From: Oscillospiraceae bacterium
GTDB lineage: Bacteria > Bacillota_A > Clostridia > Oscillospirales > Ruminococcaceae
Direction of reading: 5' to 3'
Assembly (NCBI GenBank): GCA_017829075.1
Contig: JAGAJA010000120.1
Span: 1 to 18,016 of the forward strand
DNA: 18,016 bases
Positions 8,136 to 16,002 of this stretch are shown here, in pieces. Below the pieces are notes generated by a model, which worked only from the letters and a program-made list of their open reading frames with translations, made no database searches and was not told the DNA's origin. Every line of letters begins with the position of its first letter. Positions within the stretch are counted from its first letter, which is position 1. The translations under genes and the position numbers were made by a program.

Positions 8136-9659
8136 ATGAGCGAACCATATATACAACTGAAAGATATCTGCAAATCCTTTGGCTCAGTAAAGGCAAACAA
8201 CAATGTTTCGATTGATGTGAACAAGGGCGAGATACTTGCTCTGCTAGGCGAGAATGGCTCCGGAAAAAGCACCCTCGTTAATATGCTGAGCGGTATTTAC
8301 ACTCCGGACAGCGGCTCGATTCATATTAACGGCAAGCCGGTTTCGTTCAGATCGCCTAAGGACGCTATCGCTGCCGGAATAGGCATGGTACATCAGCACT
8401 TCAAGCTGATCGACGTGTTCACGGCAGCGGAAAACATCGTCATGGGACAGCAGAAAAGCCCCGTCACCCGCCGCAAAAAAATGGAGGAAAAGATCACTGA
8501 ACTGAACGAAAAGTACGGTCTTTCTATCCAGCCGGGCAAAAAGGTTTACGATATGTCCGTCAGCGAAAAGCAGTCCGTCGAGATAATGAAGATACTGTAC
8601 CGGGGCGCAGAGGTGCTTATTCTGGACGAGCCTACGGCAGTACTTACCCCGCAGGAGATCGACTCCCTGTTTGACATACTCCGCAAGATGAAGTCAAAGG
8701 GCTGCTCCATTATCATAATTACCCACAAAATGGCGGAGGTGCTGAGCATTTCCGACCGGGTAACTGTCCTACGCAAGGGTGAGAGCATTGCCACCGTAAA
8801 TACATCTGAAACTACCCCGCAGGAGCTCACCGAAATGATGGTGGGCGGCGCGGTTTCCCTCGAAATAGAGCGCCCGAAGGCTGCGCTGTCGGAAAAGCCG
8901 CTGCTTTCGGTAAAAAATCTTCTGGTAAAGAACAACGACAACCTCCCGGTTATCAACGATATGTCATTTGACGTATTCGGCGGAGAGATTCTCGGCGTTG
9001 CGGGAATTGCCGGAAGCGGTCAGAAAGAACTGTGCGATGTGATCGCGGGACTTCAGAAAGCTGCCGGCGGGGATATCGCCTTTGACGGAAGCAGCATTCT
9101 CGGACTCTCTCCCCATGCAATACTGAAAAAAGGAATTAGCATGAGCTTTATTCCGGAGGATCGTCTTGGAATGGGACTTGTCGCGGGAATGAGCATCACC
9201 GACAACGTTATCCTGAAATCCTATAACCGAAACCCCGGTCCTTTTTTAGACCGGAAATTCGCAAAATCGCTGGCGCAGCAGATTGTACGGGATTTCGATA
9301 TTTCGACGCCCTCCGTGCAGCATCAGGTGAAAAAGCTCTCCGGCGGAAACATTCAGAAGGTGCTTCTCGGACGAGAGATATGGCTTAACCCGCGGGTGCT
9401 GATTACCGCGTATCCTGTGCGCGGACTTGATATCGGCGCGTCCTATAATATCTACCACATTCTCAACGAGCAGAAGAAAAAGGGCGTTGCTGTGCTGTTC
9501 ATCGGCGAAGACCTTGACGTGCTCAAGAGCATTTCAGACCGGCTTATGGTTATCCATGACGGCGAAATTATCGACATCGTTGACCCCGAAACCGTAACCA
9601 AAGAGGACATCGGACTAATGATGCTCGGTCACAAAAGAGAGGAGGGCGACGCCGTATGA
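8136..9659 (+). CDS. Nucleoside-type ABC transporter ATP-binding protein (two cassettes)
   Basis: A 507-residue double ABC ATPase like those of RbsA/NupO-type importers. The first cassette has Walker A GENGSGKST (38-46), Q87, a non-standard signature MSVSEKQ (140-146), Walker B LILDEPTA (161-168) with Glu165, and His197. The second has a degenerate P-loop GIAGSGQKE and a canonical LSGGNIQK signature, and its Walker B region reads ITAYPVRGLD without the usual acidic pair. One active and one degenerate site is normal for this family. It powers import by the two permeases downstream. AAGGAGG (8124-8130) supports the ATG. Its stop overlaps the next start by 4 bp, indicating translational coupling. 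Confidence 0.94.
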   Translation: MSEPYIQLKDICKSFGSVKANNNVSIDVNKGEILALLGENGSGKSTLVNMLSGIYTPDSGSIHINGKPVSFRSPKDAIAAGIGMVHQHFKLIDVFTAAENIVMGQQKSPVTRRKKMEEKITELNEKYGLSIQPGKKVYDMSVSEKQSVEIMKILYRGAEVLILDEPTAVLTPQEIDSLFDILRKMKSKGCSIIIITHKMAEVLSISDRVTVLRKGESIATVNTSETTPQELTEMMVGGAVSLEIERPKAALSEKPLLSVKNLLVKNNDNLPVINDMSFDVFGGEILGVAGIAGSGQKELCDVIAGLQKAAGGDIAFDGSSILGLSPHAILKKGISMSFIPEDRLGMGLVAGMSITDNVILKSYNRNPGPFLDRKFAKSLAQQIVRDFDISTPSVQHQVKKLSGGNIQKVLLGREIWLNPRVLITAYPVRGLDIGASYNIYHILNEQKKKGVAVLFIGEDLDVLKSISDRLMVIHDGEIIDIVDPETVTKEDIGLMMLGHKREEGDAV

Positions 9660-10723
9660 TGAGAATACAGGTTTCTAAACGCGCGGAAATGTCACGGCTT
9701 GCCGACACTCTGATACGCATTGCGGCTATCGTTGTTTCGCTTCTGCTGTCGGGCGCGGTCATGGCAATTATGGGATACAATCCGCTGGAGATATTCTCGA
9801 AGATCGTAACTTCCACCACCTCTTCTTTCACGCGTTTCTCGGAAACGATAAACAAGACTATCCTGCTGACAACGCTTTCGCTGGGAATAGGCGTTGCGTT
9901 CCGAATGAAATTCTGGAACATCGGAGCTGAGGGACAGCTTTATATGGGCGCATTCGGCGCGGCTCTTGCCGCATTCGGATTTCCCGATCTCCCTGCCCCG
10001 CTGCTGCTGCCGATGATGGGACTGTTCGCATTCCTATTCGGTGGTATCTGGGCGCTTATCCCTGCGCTCATTAAGGCGAAATTCTCTACCTCGGAAACTC
10101 TGGTGACACTGATGATGAACTACGTCGCAGTTTCCTTCATCTCATATCTTCAGTACGGCCCGTGGAAAGATCCTGCGTCCCTCGGCGCGGCAAAGATCGC
10201 CCGTTTCAGCGATAACGCTATCCTCCCGAAAGTATTCGGCATTCATGCGGGCTGGATCATCACGCTGGTGCTGGTAGTTATTATCACGATCCTTATTAAA
10301 CGCACCAAGCTCGGCTATCAGATCGACGTACTGGGCGAGAGCGAAACCACCGCCCGCTATGCAGGAATGAACACCATCAAGATAATGTTTATCGCTGTCC
10401 TGATCTCCGGAGGACTTTGCGGAATGGCAGGCTTCATGCAGGCTTCCGCAGTGGAAAAATCCATTACCGACAGCATGAGCGGAGGTTTGGGCTTTACCGC
10501 CGTTATCACCGCTTGGCTCGCAAAGCTGAACCCGCCGGTCATGGTAATTGTTTCCTTTGCATTTTCAATGCTCCTCCAGAGCGGAAAATCTCTTCAGGTA
10601 ATGGGAATACCCTCTTCGATAACAGAGGTGCTTCAGGGAATAATCATATTCTTTGTGCTGGCAAGCGAATTCCTGATCAATTACAAGGTATCTTTCCACA
10701 AGACCGCAAAGGAGGCAGAGTAA
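9656..10723 (+). CDS. ABC transporter permease (nucleoside type, first subunit)
   Basis: A 355-residue membrane protein of the RbsC-like BPD_transp_2 family. Roughly nine to ten hydrophobic segments are visible. Family landmarks include FRMKFWNIGAEGQLYMGA, the ETLVTLMMNYVA stretch, and the cytoplasmic coupling region GESETTARYAGMN. It forms half of the translocation channel with the next gene product. The ATG overlaps the ATPase stop (ATGA, 9656-9659), with GAGGAGG just upstream. The last codons contain the ribosome binding site of the second permease. Confidence 0.93.
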   Translation: MMRIQVSKRAEMSRLADTLIRIAAIVVSLLLSGAVMAIMGYNPLEIFSKIVTSTTSSFTRFSETINKTILLTTLSLGIGVAFRMKFWNIGAEGQLYMGAFGAALAAFGFPDLPAPLLLPMMGLFAFLFGGIWALIPALIKAKFSTSETLVTLMMNYVAVSFISYLQYGPWKDPASLGAAKIARFSDNAILPKVFGIHAGWIITLVLVVIITILIKRTKLGYQIDVLGESETTARYAGMNTIKIMFIAVLISGGLCGMAGFMQASAVEKSITDSMSGGLGFTAVITAWLAKLNPPVMVIVSFAFSMLLQSGKSLQVMGIPSSITEVLQGIIIFFVLASEFLINYKVSFHKTAKEAE

Positions 10724-11667
10724 TGGATATACTTAATGAGATCTCACTGTTTCTTCAGACCTCCGTCCAGATGGGAACACATATCCTCTTTGCGATAGTC
10801 GGCGGAATAATCTGCGAAAAAGTAGGCAATATGAACCTCGGTATTGAGGGAATGATGCTTATGGGCGCAGCGGTCGGATTTTCCACCGCCTGCGCGACAG
10901 GAAATCCGCTGCTCGCCGTTCTTGCCGCAGGCGCAGCGGGAATGATCGGAGCGCTGATCTACGCCGTCATCACCGTTACTTTCCGGGGAAATCAGGTCGT
11001 GACCGGACTTGTGCTGACGATATTCGGCACCGGCGTTGCGGGATTTATCGGAAAATCCGTTTCCGGAAACATTATCCCGCAGAGTGTATCCAACGCTTTT
11101 GCGCCGTATGCAATTCCAGTACTCAGCGATATCCCGATCATCGGAAAAGCGCTGTTTGATCAGAGCTTCTATGTTCAGCTTGCTATCATCGTCGCGGTGC
11201 TTGCCTACATCTACATAAAAAAGACCAAGTGGGGTCTGAATATGCGCGCAGTCGGTGAAAATCCCGCCGCTGCGGACGCTTCTGGGATAAACGTAACGCT
11301 TTACAAATATGTGCATATCCTGATAGGCGGCTTCCTCTGCGGAATGGGCGGCGCTTATCTGTCGGTGGTGTTCCTCACCACATGGCAGGACAACGTTACC
11401 GCCGGCGCAGGCTGGATCGCGGTGGCGCTCATTATTTTCAGCACATGGAACCCCCTCAAGGCAATTCTCGCAGCGTATCTGTTCGGAATGCTCAAGGGTC
11501 TGAACTTTAAAATGCAGGGCTGGGGCATACAGATACCCTCGCAGTTCCTTGAAATGCTGCCCTATGTGGCGACGGTCATCGTTCTTATTTTCATCACCCT
11601 CCGCAAGAAGAAAGAAAACCAGCCGCCTAAATCCCTCGGAGATCCTTATTTCCGGGAAGAAAGATAA
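10723..11667 (+). CDS. ABC transporter permease (nucleoside type, second subunit)
   Basis: A 314-residue RbsC-like permease, shorter than its partner, as is usual for the second subunit of BMP-type nucleoside importers. It begins MDILNEISLFLQ. EKVGNMNLGIEGMMLMGA is the family motif after the first helices, and the coupling region reads AVGENPAAADASGIN. I chose the ATG at 10723, which overlaps the preceding TAA by one base (TAATG) and is served by AAAGGAGG (10707-10714). The frame stays open upstream to 10417, inside the other permease gene, but those residues are not membrane-protein-like. A good terminator follows the gene and ends the cluster. Confidence 0.93.
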   Translation: MDILNEISLFLQTSVQMGTHILFAIVGGIICEKVGNMNLGIEGMMLMGAAVGFSTACATGNPLLAVLAAGAAGMIGALIYAVITVTFRGNQVVTGLVLTIFGTGVAGFIGKSVSGNIIPQSVSNAFAPYAIPVLSDIPIIGKALFDQSFYVQLAIIVAVLAYIYIKKTKWGLNMRAVGENPAAADASGINVTLYKYVHILIGGFLCGMGGAYLSVVFLTTWQDNVTAGAGWIAVALIIFSTWNPLKAILAAYLFGMLKGLNFKMQGWGIQIPSQFLEMLPYVATVIVLIFITLRKKKENQPPKSLGDPYFREER

Positions 11668-11678
11668 ATCAATATTTC

Positions 11679-11712
11679 AGGGTCTGCTAAACAAAGCAGA
11701 CCCTATTTTGTT
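11679..11712 (+). terminator. Rho-independent terminator of the transporter operon
   Basis: AGGGTCTGCT (11679-11688) pairs perfectly with AGCAGACCCT (11695-11704) around a short A-rich loop, followed by ATTTTGTT. Confidence 0.9.
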
Positions 11713-11748
11713 CACCTGCCGGTCACAGGTTTCTGTTATACTATTTCC

Positions 11749-11912
11749 TAATCAACCTATAGACAAAGTCTATAGGTTGAACCAACCGCCATGGCGGTTG
11801 GAGCGGCGAAGCCGCAGGAAAGTCGTTCAATACTTATTCTGTCAAAACCAAAGGTTTTGACTAGCCGCCTTGTGGGCGGCTCATCTTATAGACTTTGTCT
11901 ATAAGGTGATTA
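11749..11912. mobile_element. MITE-like element of six successive palindromes
   Basis: A 164-bp element with no coding potential. Palindromes run in series: 11752-11780 (13-bp perfect stem, AAA loop), 11782-11801 (9 bp), 11803-11815 (5 bp), 11841-11861 (9 bp, AAA loop), 11863-11881 (7 bp) and 11885-11905 (9 bp, TTT loop). The first and last 32 bases are inverted repeats of each other with about 28 matches. Each end carries TA next to ATCA/TGAT, consistent with a TA target duplication. This is the architecture of a miniature inverted-repeat element; an extended -10 (TG at 11734-11735, TATACT at 11737-11742) just outside might transcribe it. A folded small RNA is the alternative reading. Confidence 0.6.
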
Positions 11913-11967
11913 AGAATTAGTATTACAGGAAAATATTTCTCACTTGAACATATTTGTACAAAAGTAC

Positions 11968-11996
11968 TTGAACTATTTCGTTTTCTGTGCTATAAT
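11968..11996 (+). promoter_or_regulatory. Sigma-A promoter of the SDR gene
   Basis: TTGAAC (11968-11973) is followed after exactly 17 bp by TATAAT (11991-11996). The start codon is about 195 bp downstream, so the mRNA has a leader of about 188 nt. Besides a small GCTTT/AAAGC stem near 12120-12135, I see no recognised riboswitch in that leader. Confidence 0.85.
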
Positions 11997-12191
11997 ATAG
12001 TTATAAAGCCGATATTTCACCTCTCGTAAGGGTTTCCTTGACAGATACTTCTCAGTATATGCGAAGAATGGGAATAAAAATTTTCGGTTAATTATTGGCA
12101 GTCAGTTAAATCACATCTCTGCTTTTCATAAAGCGCAGGGTTGATTTACTAATGCCTGAAACATATTTTAAATCCAAGGAGGACATTTTAA

Positions 12192-12992
12192 ATGGACAGA
12201 TTAAAGGGTAAGGTTGCAATTGTGACCGGTTCAACAAGCGGCATTGGCGTTGGCATTGCAAAGCTCTTTGCAGCAGAGGGCGCAAAGGTCGTAGTATGCG
12301 GCCGCCGCGAGGCAAAGGGTCAGGCAGTTGTTGACAGCATCACCAGCGAAGGCGGAGAAGCATTCTACCACTTCATGGACATCACCGCTACCGACAGCAT
12401 TGATTCCTTACTTAAGGATACCGTTGAGAAATACGGCAAGATCGACATTTTAGTAAACAACGCTGCTAACGTAGCTCTTAAGGACGGACGAGTTGACGAG
12501 CTGACCCTTGATATGTGGGACGCTATTTTCCAGAGCGATATCCGCGGCACATTCTATGCTATCAAGAGCGTTATTCCTTACCTGAAGGAAAACAATGGCG
12601 GTTCTATCATCAACATCGGCTCTATGGCTTCATGCAGCGGCGACCTCGGTTCTACCGCATATGCCTGCGCAAAGGCTGGTATTGACAAGCTGACAGAATA
12701 CACCGCATTACAGTACGGCAAGGATAATATCCGCTGCAACTGCGTTCGCCCCGGTCTTATCGTAACACCGGATAACGAGGCTCATGTTCCTCAGGTACTT
12801 AAGGACATCTTCCTGAACAACATAATGGTAAACCGCTACGGTAATCCTGCCGATATCGCAAATATGTGCATTTATCTGGCATCTGACGAGAGCGAATACT
12901 TCACCGGTCAGATCGTTACAGTAGACGGCGGTCTGAACGCTCACACCACTACTGTTGGACAGTTCAAGGAAATGAAGTCCCGTACATGGTAA
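12192..12992 (+). CDS. Short-chain dehydrogenase/reductase (SDR), classical type
   Basis: A 266-residue Rossmann oxidoreductase of normal classical-SDR length. The cofactor motif is TGSTSGIG (12-19). The second strand ends CGRR, and the basic residues there suggest NADP(H) preference. NNAAN follows the fourth strand. The catalytic set is the serine in NIGSMAS and the YACAK motif (Tyr-x-x-x-Lys). The C-terminal portion (ALQYGKDNIRCN, then PGLI, DIAN and ASDES-YFTG) recalls bacterial 7-alpha-hydroxysteroid dehydrogenases as well as FabG and sugar dehydrogenases, so the substrate is not settled. AAGGAGG (12176-12182) supports the ATG. It has its own strong promoter and terminator and is monocistronic. 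Confidence 0.92.
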   Translation: MDRLKGKVAIVTGSTSGIGVGIAKLFAAEGAKVVVCGRREAKGQAVVDSITSEGGEAFYHFMDITATDSIDSLLKDTVEKYGKIDILVNNAANVALKDGRVDELTLDMWDAIFQSDIRGTFYAIKSVIPYLKENNGGSIINIGSMASCSGDLGSTAYACAKAGIDKLTEYTALQYGKDNIRCNCVRPGLIVTPDNEAHVPQVLKDIFLNNIMVNRYGNPADIANMCIYLASDESEYFTGQIVTVDGGLNAHTTTVGQFKEMKSRTW

Positions 12993-13035
12993 TAACGGTC
13001 GCTTAATAACGTATACCCTGATTTGAATACAAGAT

Positions 13036-13067
13036 GTCCCCTGCATGAAGCTGCGGGGGACGTTTTT
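13036..13067 (+). terminator. Rho-independent terminator of the SDR gene
   Basis: GTCCCCTGC (13036-13044) pairs with GCGGGGGAC (13053-13061) with one wobble pair, followed by GTTTTTA. Confidence 0.9.
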
Positions 13068-13105
13068 ATGAGCAAATTCTGCTTTCATCGGGATAAAAAC
13101 AAATA

Positions 13106-13164
13106 GCCTGCCGCCGGGTACATAAATGAAGTGTCAAGCCGCAAAATATATCCCAGTAGCAGGC
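13106..13164 (-). terminator. Possible terminator of the P-loop/membrane protein gene
   Basis: On the minus strand GCCTGC (13159-13164) can pair with GCAGGC (13106-13111), helped by an internal GGG/CCC, and is followed by TATTTGTTTTTAT. The loop is long. A separate perfect palindrome with one central base (13181-13195, CTGATCA arms) spans the stop codon. Confidence 0.4.
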
Positions 13165-13191
13165 AAAAGATTATGTATACCTGATCAGTGA

Positions 13192-13767
13192 TCAGCCCCC
13201 GAAAAAGCTGAGGAAATTGAAGCCTGTGGGGAAAGGAATAGTGAACATATAGATCGTACCGAAAATAAATCCGGCAATCGCAATGATGGTGATGAGCATT
13301 CTGTTAGGAAGTCTGCGGAATGTGCCGACAATACCAAGCATGAACAGTACAACTGAATAGATTACAGTAACAAGATTGAAGGTGTCGCCCTTTGTATTAT
13401 CCGACTGACCCTCGGCGAGAACCGCTTCGCTATCTGCAACTATGTATCCGATACCAAAGTAGCCCGCGGTAAGCAGCCAGAACTTCTTCCTGCTGAACAA
13501 GGAAACGATCTCGCCCCTCATCTCTTCGTCCTCAATGGCATTCACATTGTCTATGACAACGACGTCCGCATAATCCTCAGGGATAAGCGACAGGTCGCAG
13601 GAATTCTGCTGACAGAGTATATAGATATACCGCTGATTTTTGAAATACTGCCGGATAAGCTCTGTCTTTCCAAAGCCAGTGGTGCCGTAAATATATACGC
13701 TCTGCCGCAGCAGTTTAGCCGCGTCCAGCTTCTTGAATGCCTGCACCGGCTTTATGTACTCGCCCAA
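13192..13767 (-). CDS. Chimeric small protein: truncated P-loop ATPase joined to a membrane segment
   Basis: A 191-residue protein. Residues 1-95 resemble the start of the ATPase domain of MalT/LuxR-type regulators: Walker A GTTGFGKT (28-35) and a Walker B-like VVVIDN (69-74). Those proteins normally run to many hundreds of residues with a DNA-binding end, which is absent here. From about residue 96 the sequence becomes membrane-like, with helices near 96-111, 129-150 and 157-178, ending in a Phe/Gly-rich tail. The start is TTG (13765-13767) with GAGGTGA (13774-13780 on the plus strand) at good spacing; no in-frame ATG fits. It may be a deletion-born fusion or a genuine membrane-anchored ATPase fragment. 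I know no characterised homologue; its function is unknown. Confidence 0.65.
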   Translation of the reverse strand: MGEYIKPVQAFKKLDAAKLLRQSVYIYGTTGFGKTELIRQYFKNQRYIYILCQQNSCDLSLIPEDYADVVVIDNVNAIEDEEMRGEIVSLFSRKKFWLLTAGYFGIGYIVADSEAVLAEGQSDNTKGDTFNLVTVIYSVVLFMLGIVGTFRRLPNRMLITIIAIAGFIFGTIYMFTIPFPTGFNFLSFFGG

Positions 13768-13841
13768 ATCACATCACCTCATTATGATTTTAACATATTT
13801 TTTGGAATTTGTCATCACCTTTTCGGGGGGACAAGACAAAA

Positions 13842-13881
13842 AAGATAAAAAACGGGGGGATATTGACGAAGCAATATCCCC
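13842..13881 (-). terminator. Rho-independent terminator of the DHHW lipoprotein gene
   Basis: On the minus strand GGGGATATTG (from 13881) pairs with CAATATCCCC (to 13856), a perfect 10-bp stem, followed by CCGTTTTTTATCTTTTTT. Confidence 0.93.
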
Positions 13882-13887
13882 GAAATA

Positions 13888-14910
13888 CTATTTGATTGTG
13901 ACGCTGTTATTAAGTACCGGCGCACTGTAAAGGAAAAGTACGTCCTGACCGTGGAAATCAACAAATCTTCCGAGAAGCGCAGGCGATAGATAACGGATAT
14001 CGACAAGCGTTATCTTGGCATAACCCTCAGCCAGAAGCGGCGCGATGCTGCTCGCAAAGGAATCCCGGAAAATCACCAGTTCCTTGTCGGACGCCGCATT
14101 AGGATTTTCAATGGTGAGCAGGGATTTCGCTCCGGAAAGGAAAATCTCGTAGGGGTCGTCACCTGCTGCAAGCTCTATGTTGTACACGTCGATATAGGAG
14201 TCTGTTTCTGCGTCATAAACCGTGCATTCTGACAGGAACTCATTTTCAAGATAGATCAGCGTGTCCGGTTCAAGGGAAATATCCGCCTGCCGGCAATGAA
14301 CTCCATAAAATGGAACGTCCAGCGTTGTCTGTGTGTATTCCGCAGAAAGAGTTACTCCCATAGCAGAAGCGATCTTCCCGGCAACGTCCGTGATCTTTTC
14401 CTGCCGCCAGTGGGTATCGGTGCAGTAATAATCAGACAGCTCCAGCAGTGGGAAAATGTCGATATACTCCGCATATTCCATCTGCCCGGTGAGCATTCCA
14501 GTAAGCTCGGAATAATCAAGCGCAGGATAGCCGTTTTTCTCCGCAAGGAAATAATTCTTATCCGGAATAACGCTGACATATATGCTTTCGCAGTTGTCCT
14601 TGAGATACTGCTCATACACATACTCAAAGCGCTTCGCCGCGTAGGTTATGGATTTCTCATTAAGGGGATACTCCAGCTTTGCAGCGTATCCCTCTGCCGT
14701 ATACACGCCGTTTTCATCGCGCTCTCCGGGAACATATTCTTCGGCGGGCTGCTCTCCGCTTGATGTTTCGTCAGAAGCGGACGGCAATGTGCTTTCCGAT
14801 ACGGCGCTGTCTGCGGGATTACTGCTTCCGCTTGAAACGGACTCTGCTCCGCAGCCGCAGAGAAGAAGTGCAGACAGTGCTGCGGCAATTACTCTTATTT
14901 TCTTCATCAT
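13888..14910 (-). CDS. DHHW-family (AlgX/SGNH-like) lipoprotein
   Basis: A 340-residue exported lipoprotein. The signal peptide ends LLLCGC with Cys20 as the lipidated residue, then a Ser/Glu/Pro-rich tether to about residue 60. The globular part carries DTHWRQEK, matching the family-defining Asp-x-His-Trp motif, and VIFRDSFASS, where the serine sits like the SGNH nucleophile segment. Related proteins act in O-acetylation of extracellular polysaccharides, usually beside an MBOAT acyltransferase; none is present in this window. The ATG overlaps the stop of the upstream DUF4358 gene by 4 bp (14907-14910) and has only a weak ribosome binding site, so translation is probably coupled. A strong terminator follows. 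Confidence 0.85.
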   Translation of the reverse strand: MMKKIRVIAAALSALLLCGCGAESVSSGSSNPADSAVSESTLPSASDETSSGEQPAEEYVPGERDENGVYTAEGYAAKLEYPLNEKSITYAAKRFEYVYEQYLKDNCESIYVSVIPDKNYFLAEKNGYPALDYSELTGMLTGQMEYAEYIDIFPLLELSDYYCTDTHWRQEKITDVAGKIASAMGVTLSAEYTQTTLDVPFYGVHCRQADISLEPDTLIYLENEFLSECTVYDAETDSYIDVYNIELAAGDDPYEIFLSGAKSLLTIENPNAASDKELVIFRDSFASSIAPLLAEGYAKITLVDIRYLSPALLGRFVDFHGQDVLFLYSAPVLNNSVTIK

Positions 14911-15866
14911 AATATAGGCTCGTCAACAACTATTTTCGCGGAGGGATAAGCCTCGGTAATGTGAGAAGTGAACGCATTGATCTGCTGATTTTTGCCGAAT
15001 GCGCACACAATATAATCTCCTATTTCCGCAACTATCATCTTATCCGGGAAACCGCACATCCACATGCGATTCATGATGTTGGTCTTGAGCGCTTCTTCAA
15101 GCGAAGCCATATCAGCAGGGTCTACTACATGGTAAGCGCCCGCTGTAAAGGTGTTCTGATTCATCATGTGCATAAGGGTAGCGGCGCTGTCGATCTTGCT
15201 TATCTCCGCTGCCGGGAATCCCGCAACATAATCAATAGAATCCGGCTCCTCAAGGCTGAACGAACCTGCCCCCTCGATCAGTTCCCCGCTGCTGAAATCA
15301 CCGCCTGTTGCTGGGAACTGCTCATCTTCCTTGAAAAGCGCCCATATGTTGTTGAGCAGAGATGTCGGATCAGATATCTCGTCCTTGACTTCTTCCGGTT
15401 CACTGGTTTCGGGTTTGCTGGTTTCGGGCTTGCTGGTTTCGGGCTTGCTTGTTTCGGGCTTGCTGGTTTCCGGCTTGCTGGTTTCCGGCTTGCTGGTTTC
15501 CGGCTTGCTGGTTTCCGGCTTGCTTGTTTCGGGCTTGCTGGTTTCCGGCTTGCTGGTTTCCGGCTTGCTGGTTTCCGGTTCACTGGTTTCAGGCTTGCTG
15601 GTTTCGGATTCACTGGTTTCAGACTCGCTGGTTTCAGATTCACTGGTTTCAGATTCACTGGTTTCGGATTCACTGGTTTCAGACTCGCTGGTTTCGGATT
15701 CACTGGTTTCGGATTCACTGGTTTCAGACTCGTCAGATGCGCCGCTTTCTACGGAAGATGAATTTTCATCAGAAACCGTGCTGCTTTCGCTGTTGTTCCC
15801 GCTGCTGCAAGCGGTTAATGAGAGCACCATCATTGCTGCTAATAGTATTGCTGTAAACTTCTTCAT
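14907..15866 (-). CDS. DUF4358 lipoprotein with long ETS-repeat linker
   Basis: A 319-residue protein. I start it at the ATG at 15866, preceded by GGAGG; the frame is open 17 codons further but without a comparable site. Signal peptide with lipobox SLTAC (Cys20). After a Ser-rich stretch comes a low-complexity linker (about residues 44-154) built of 22 five-residue units: nine of the ESETS type, then thirteen mostly KPETS. The remaining 160 residues match DUF4358 as I know it, with FPAAEISKIDSAATLMHMMN and a WMCGFPDK segment. The linker would hold the domain away from the membrane across the cell wall. It forms an operon with the DHHW gene. Function of DUF4358 is unknown. Confidence 0.88.
   Translation of the reverse strand: MKKFTAILLAAMMVLSLTACSSGNNSESSTVSDENSSSVESGASDESETSESETSESETSESETSESETSESETSESETSESETSESETSKPETSEPETSKPETSKPETSKPETSKPETSKPETSKPETSKPETSKPETSKPETSKPETSKPETSEPEEVKDEISDPTSLLNNIWALFKEDEQFPATGGDFSSGELIEGAGSFSLEEPDSIDYVAGFPAAEISKIDSAATLMHMMNQNTFTAGAYHVVDPADMASLEEALKTNIMNRMWMCGFPDKMIVAEIGDYIVCAFGKNQQINAFTSHITEAYPSAKIVVDEPIL
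15406..15735. repeat. 15-bp tandem repeat array (22 units) coding for the ETS linker
   Basis: GTTTC recurs at exactly 15-bp intervals from 15406 to 15721, giving 22 units. Units 1-13 are mainly the GGCTTGCTG type (KPETS on the minus strand) and units 14-22 the GATTCACTG or ACTCGCTG type (ESETS). Near-identity between units suggests recent expansion and likely copy-number variation, always in frame because 15 is divisible by three. Confidence 0.95.
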
Positions 15867-15889
15867 TGTTTTTCCTCCATTGTCATATG

Positions 15890-15907
15890 TTTGTTCAGTT
15901 TGTTCAG
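15890..15907. repeat. Tandem 9-bp repeat upstream of the DUF4358 gene
   Basis: TTTGTTCAG occurs twice back to back (15890-15898, 15899-15907). On the minus strand this reads as two CTGAACAAA units 24-41 bp before the start codon, where an operator or an ECF-type -35 (GAAC-like) could sit. The role is inferred. Confidence 0.45.
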
Positions 15908-15949
15908 GGCGCGGCATTTTCTCGGGACACGCTGATTAAAGCGAAGCGT

Positions 15950-15998
15950 AACAAATTCAGACCCGTGAGTTCCCGCGTTTGAACGGGTCGAATTTGTT
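15950..15998 (-). terminator. Bidirectional-looking terminator after the anti-sigma gene
   Basis: AACAAATT (15950-15957) pairs with AATTTGTT (15991-15998), and inner GACCCGT (15960-15966) with ACGGGTC (15983-15989). It lies just past the anti-sigma stop. T-rich flanks exist on the plus side; on the minus side the run is shorter. Confidence 0.65.
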
Positions 15999-16002
15999 TT
16001 AA

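Noticed and set aside
10417..10722. N-terminal extension of the second permease
   Set aside because: It overlaps the first permease almost completely and is hydrophilic; the ATG at 10723 has an ideal RBS and a TAATG overlap.
15331..15939. Plus-strand open frames with long LVSGL-type or similar repeats
   Set aside because: They are alternate-frame readings of the 15-bp repeat array; a repeat unit divisible by three keeps all frames open. The minus-strand frame has a signal peptide, RBS and DUF4358 domain.
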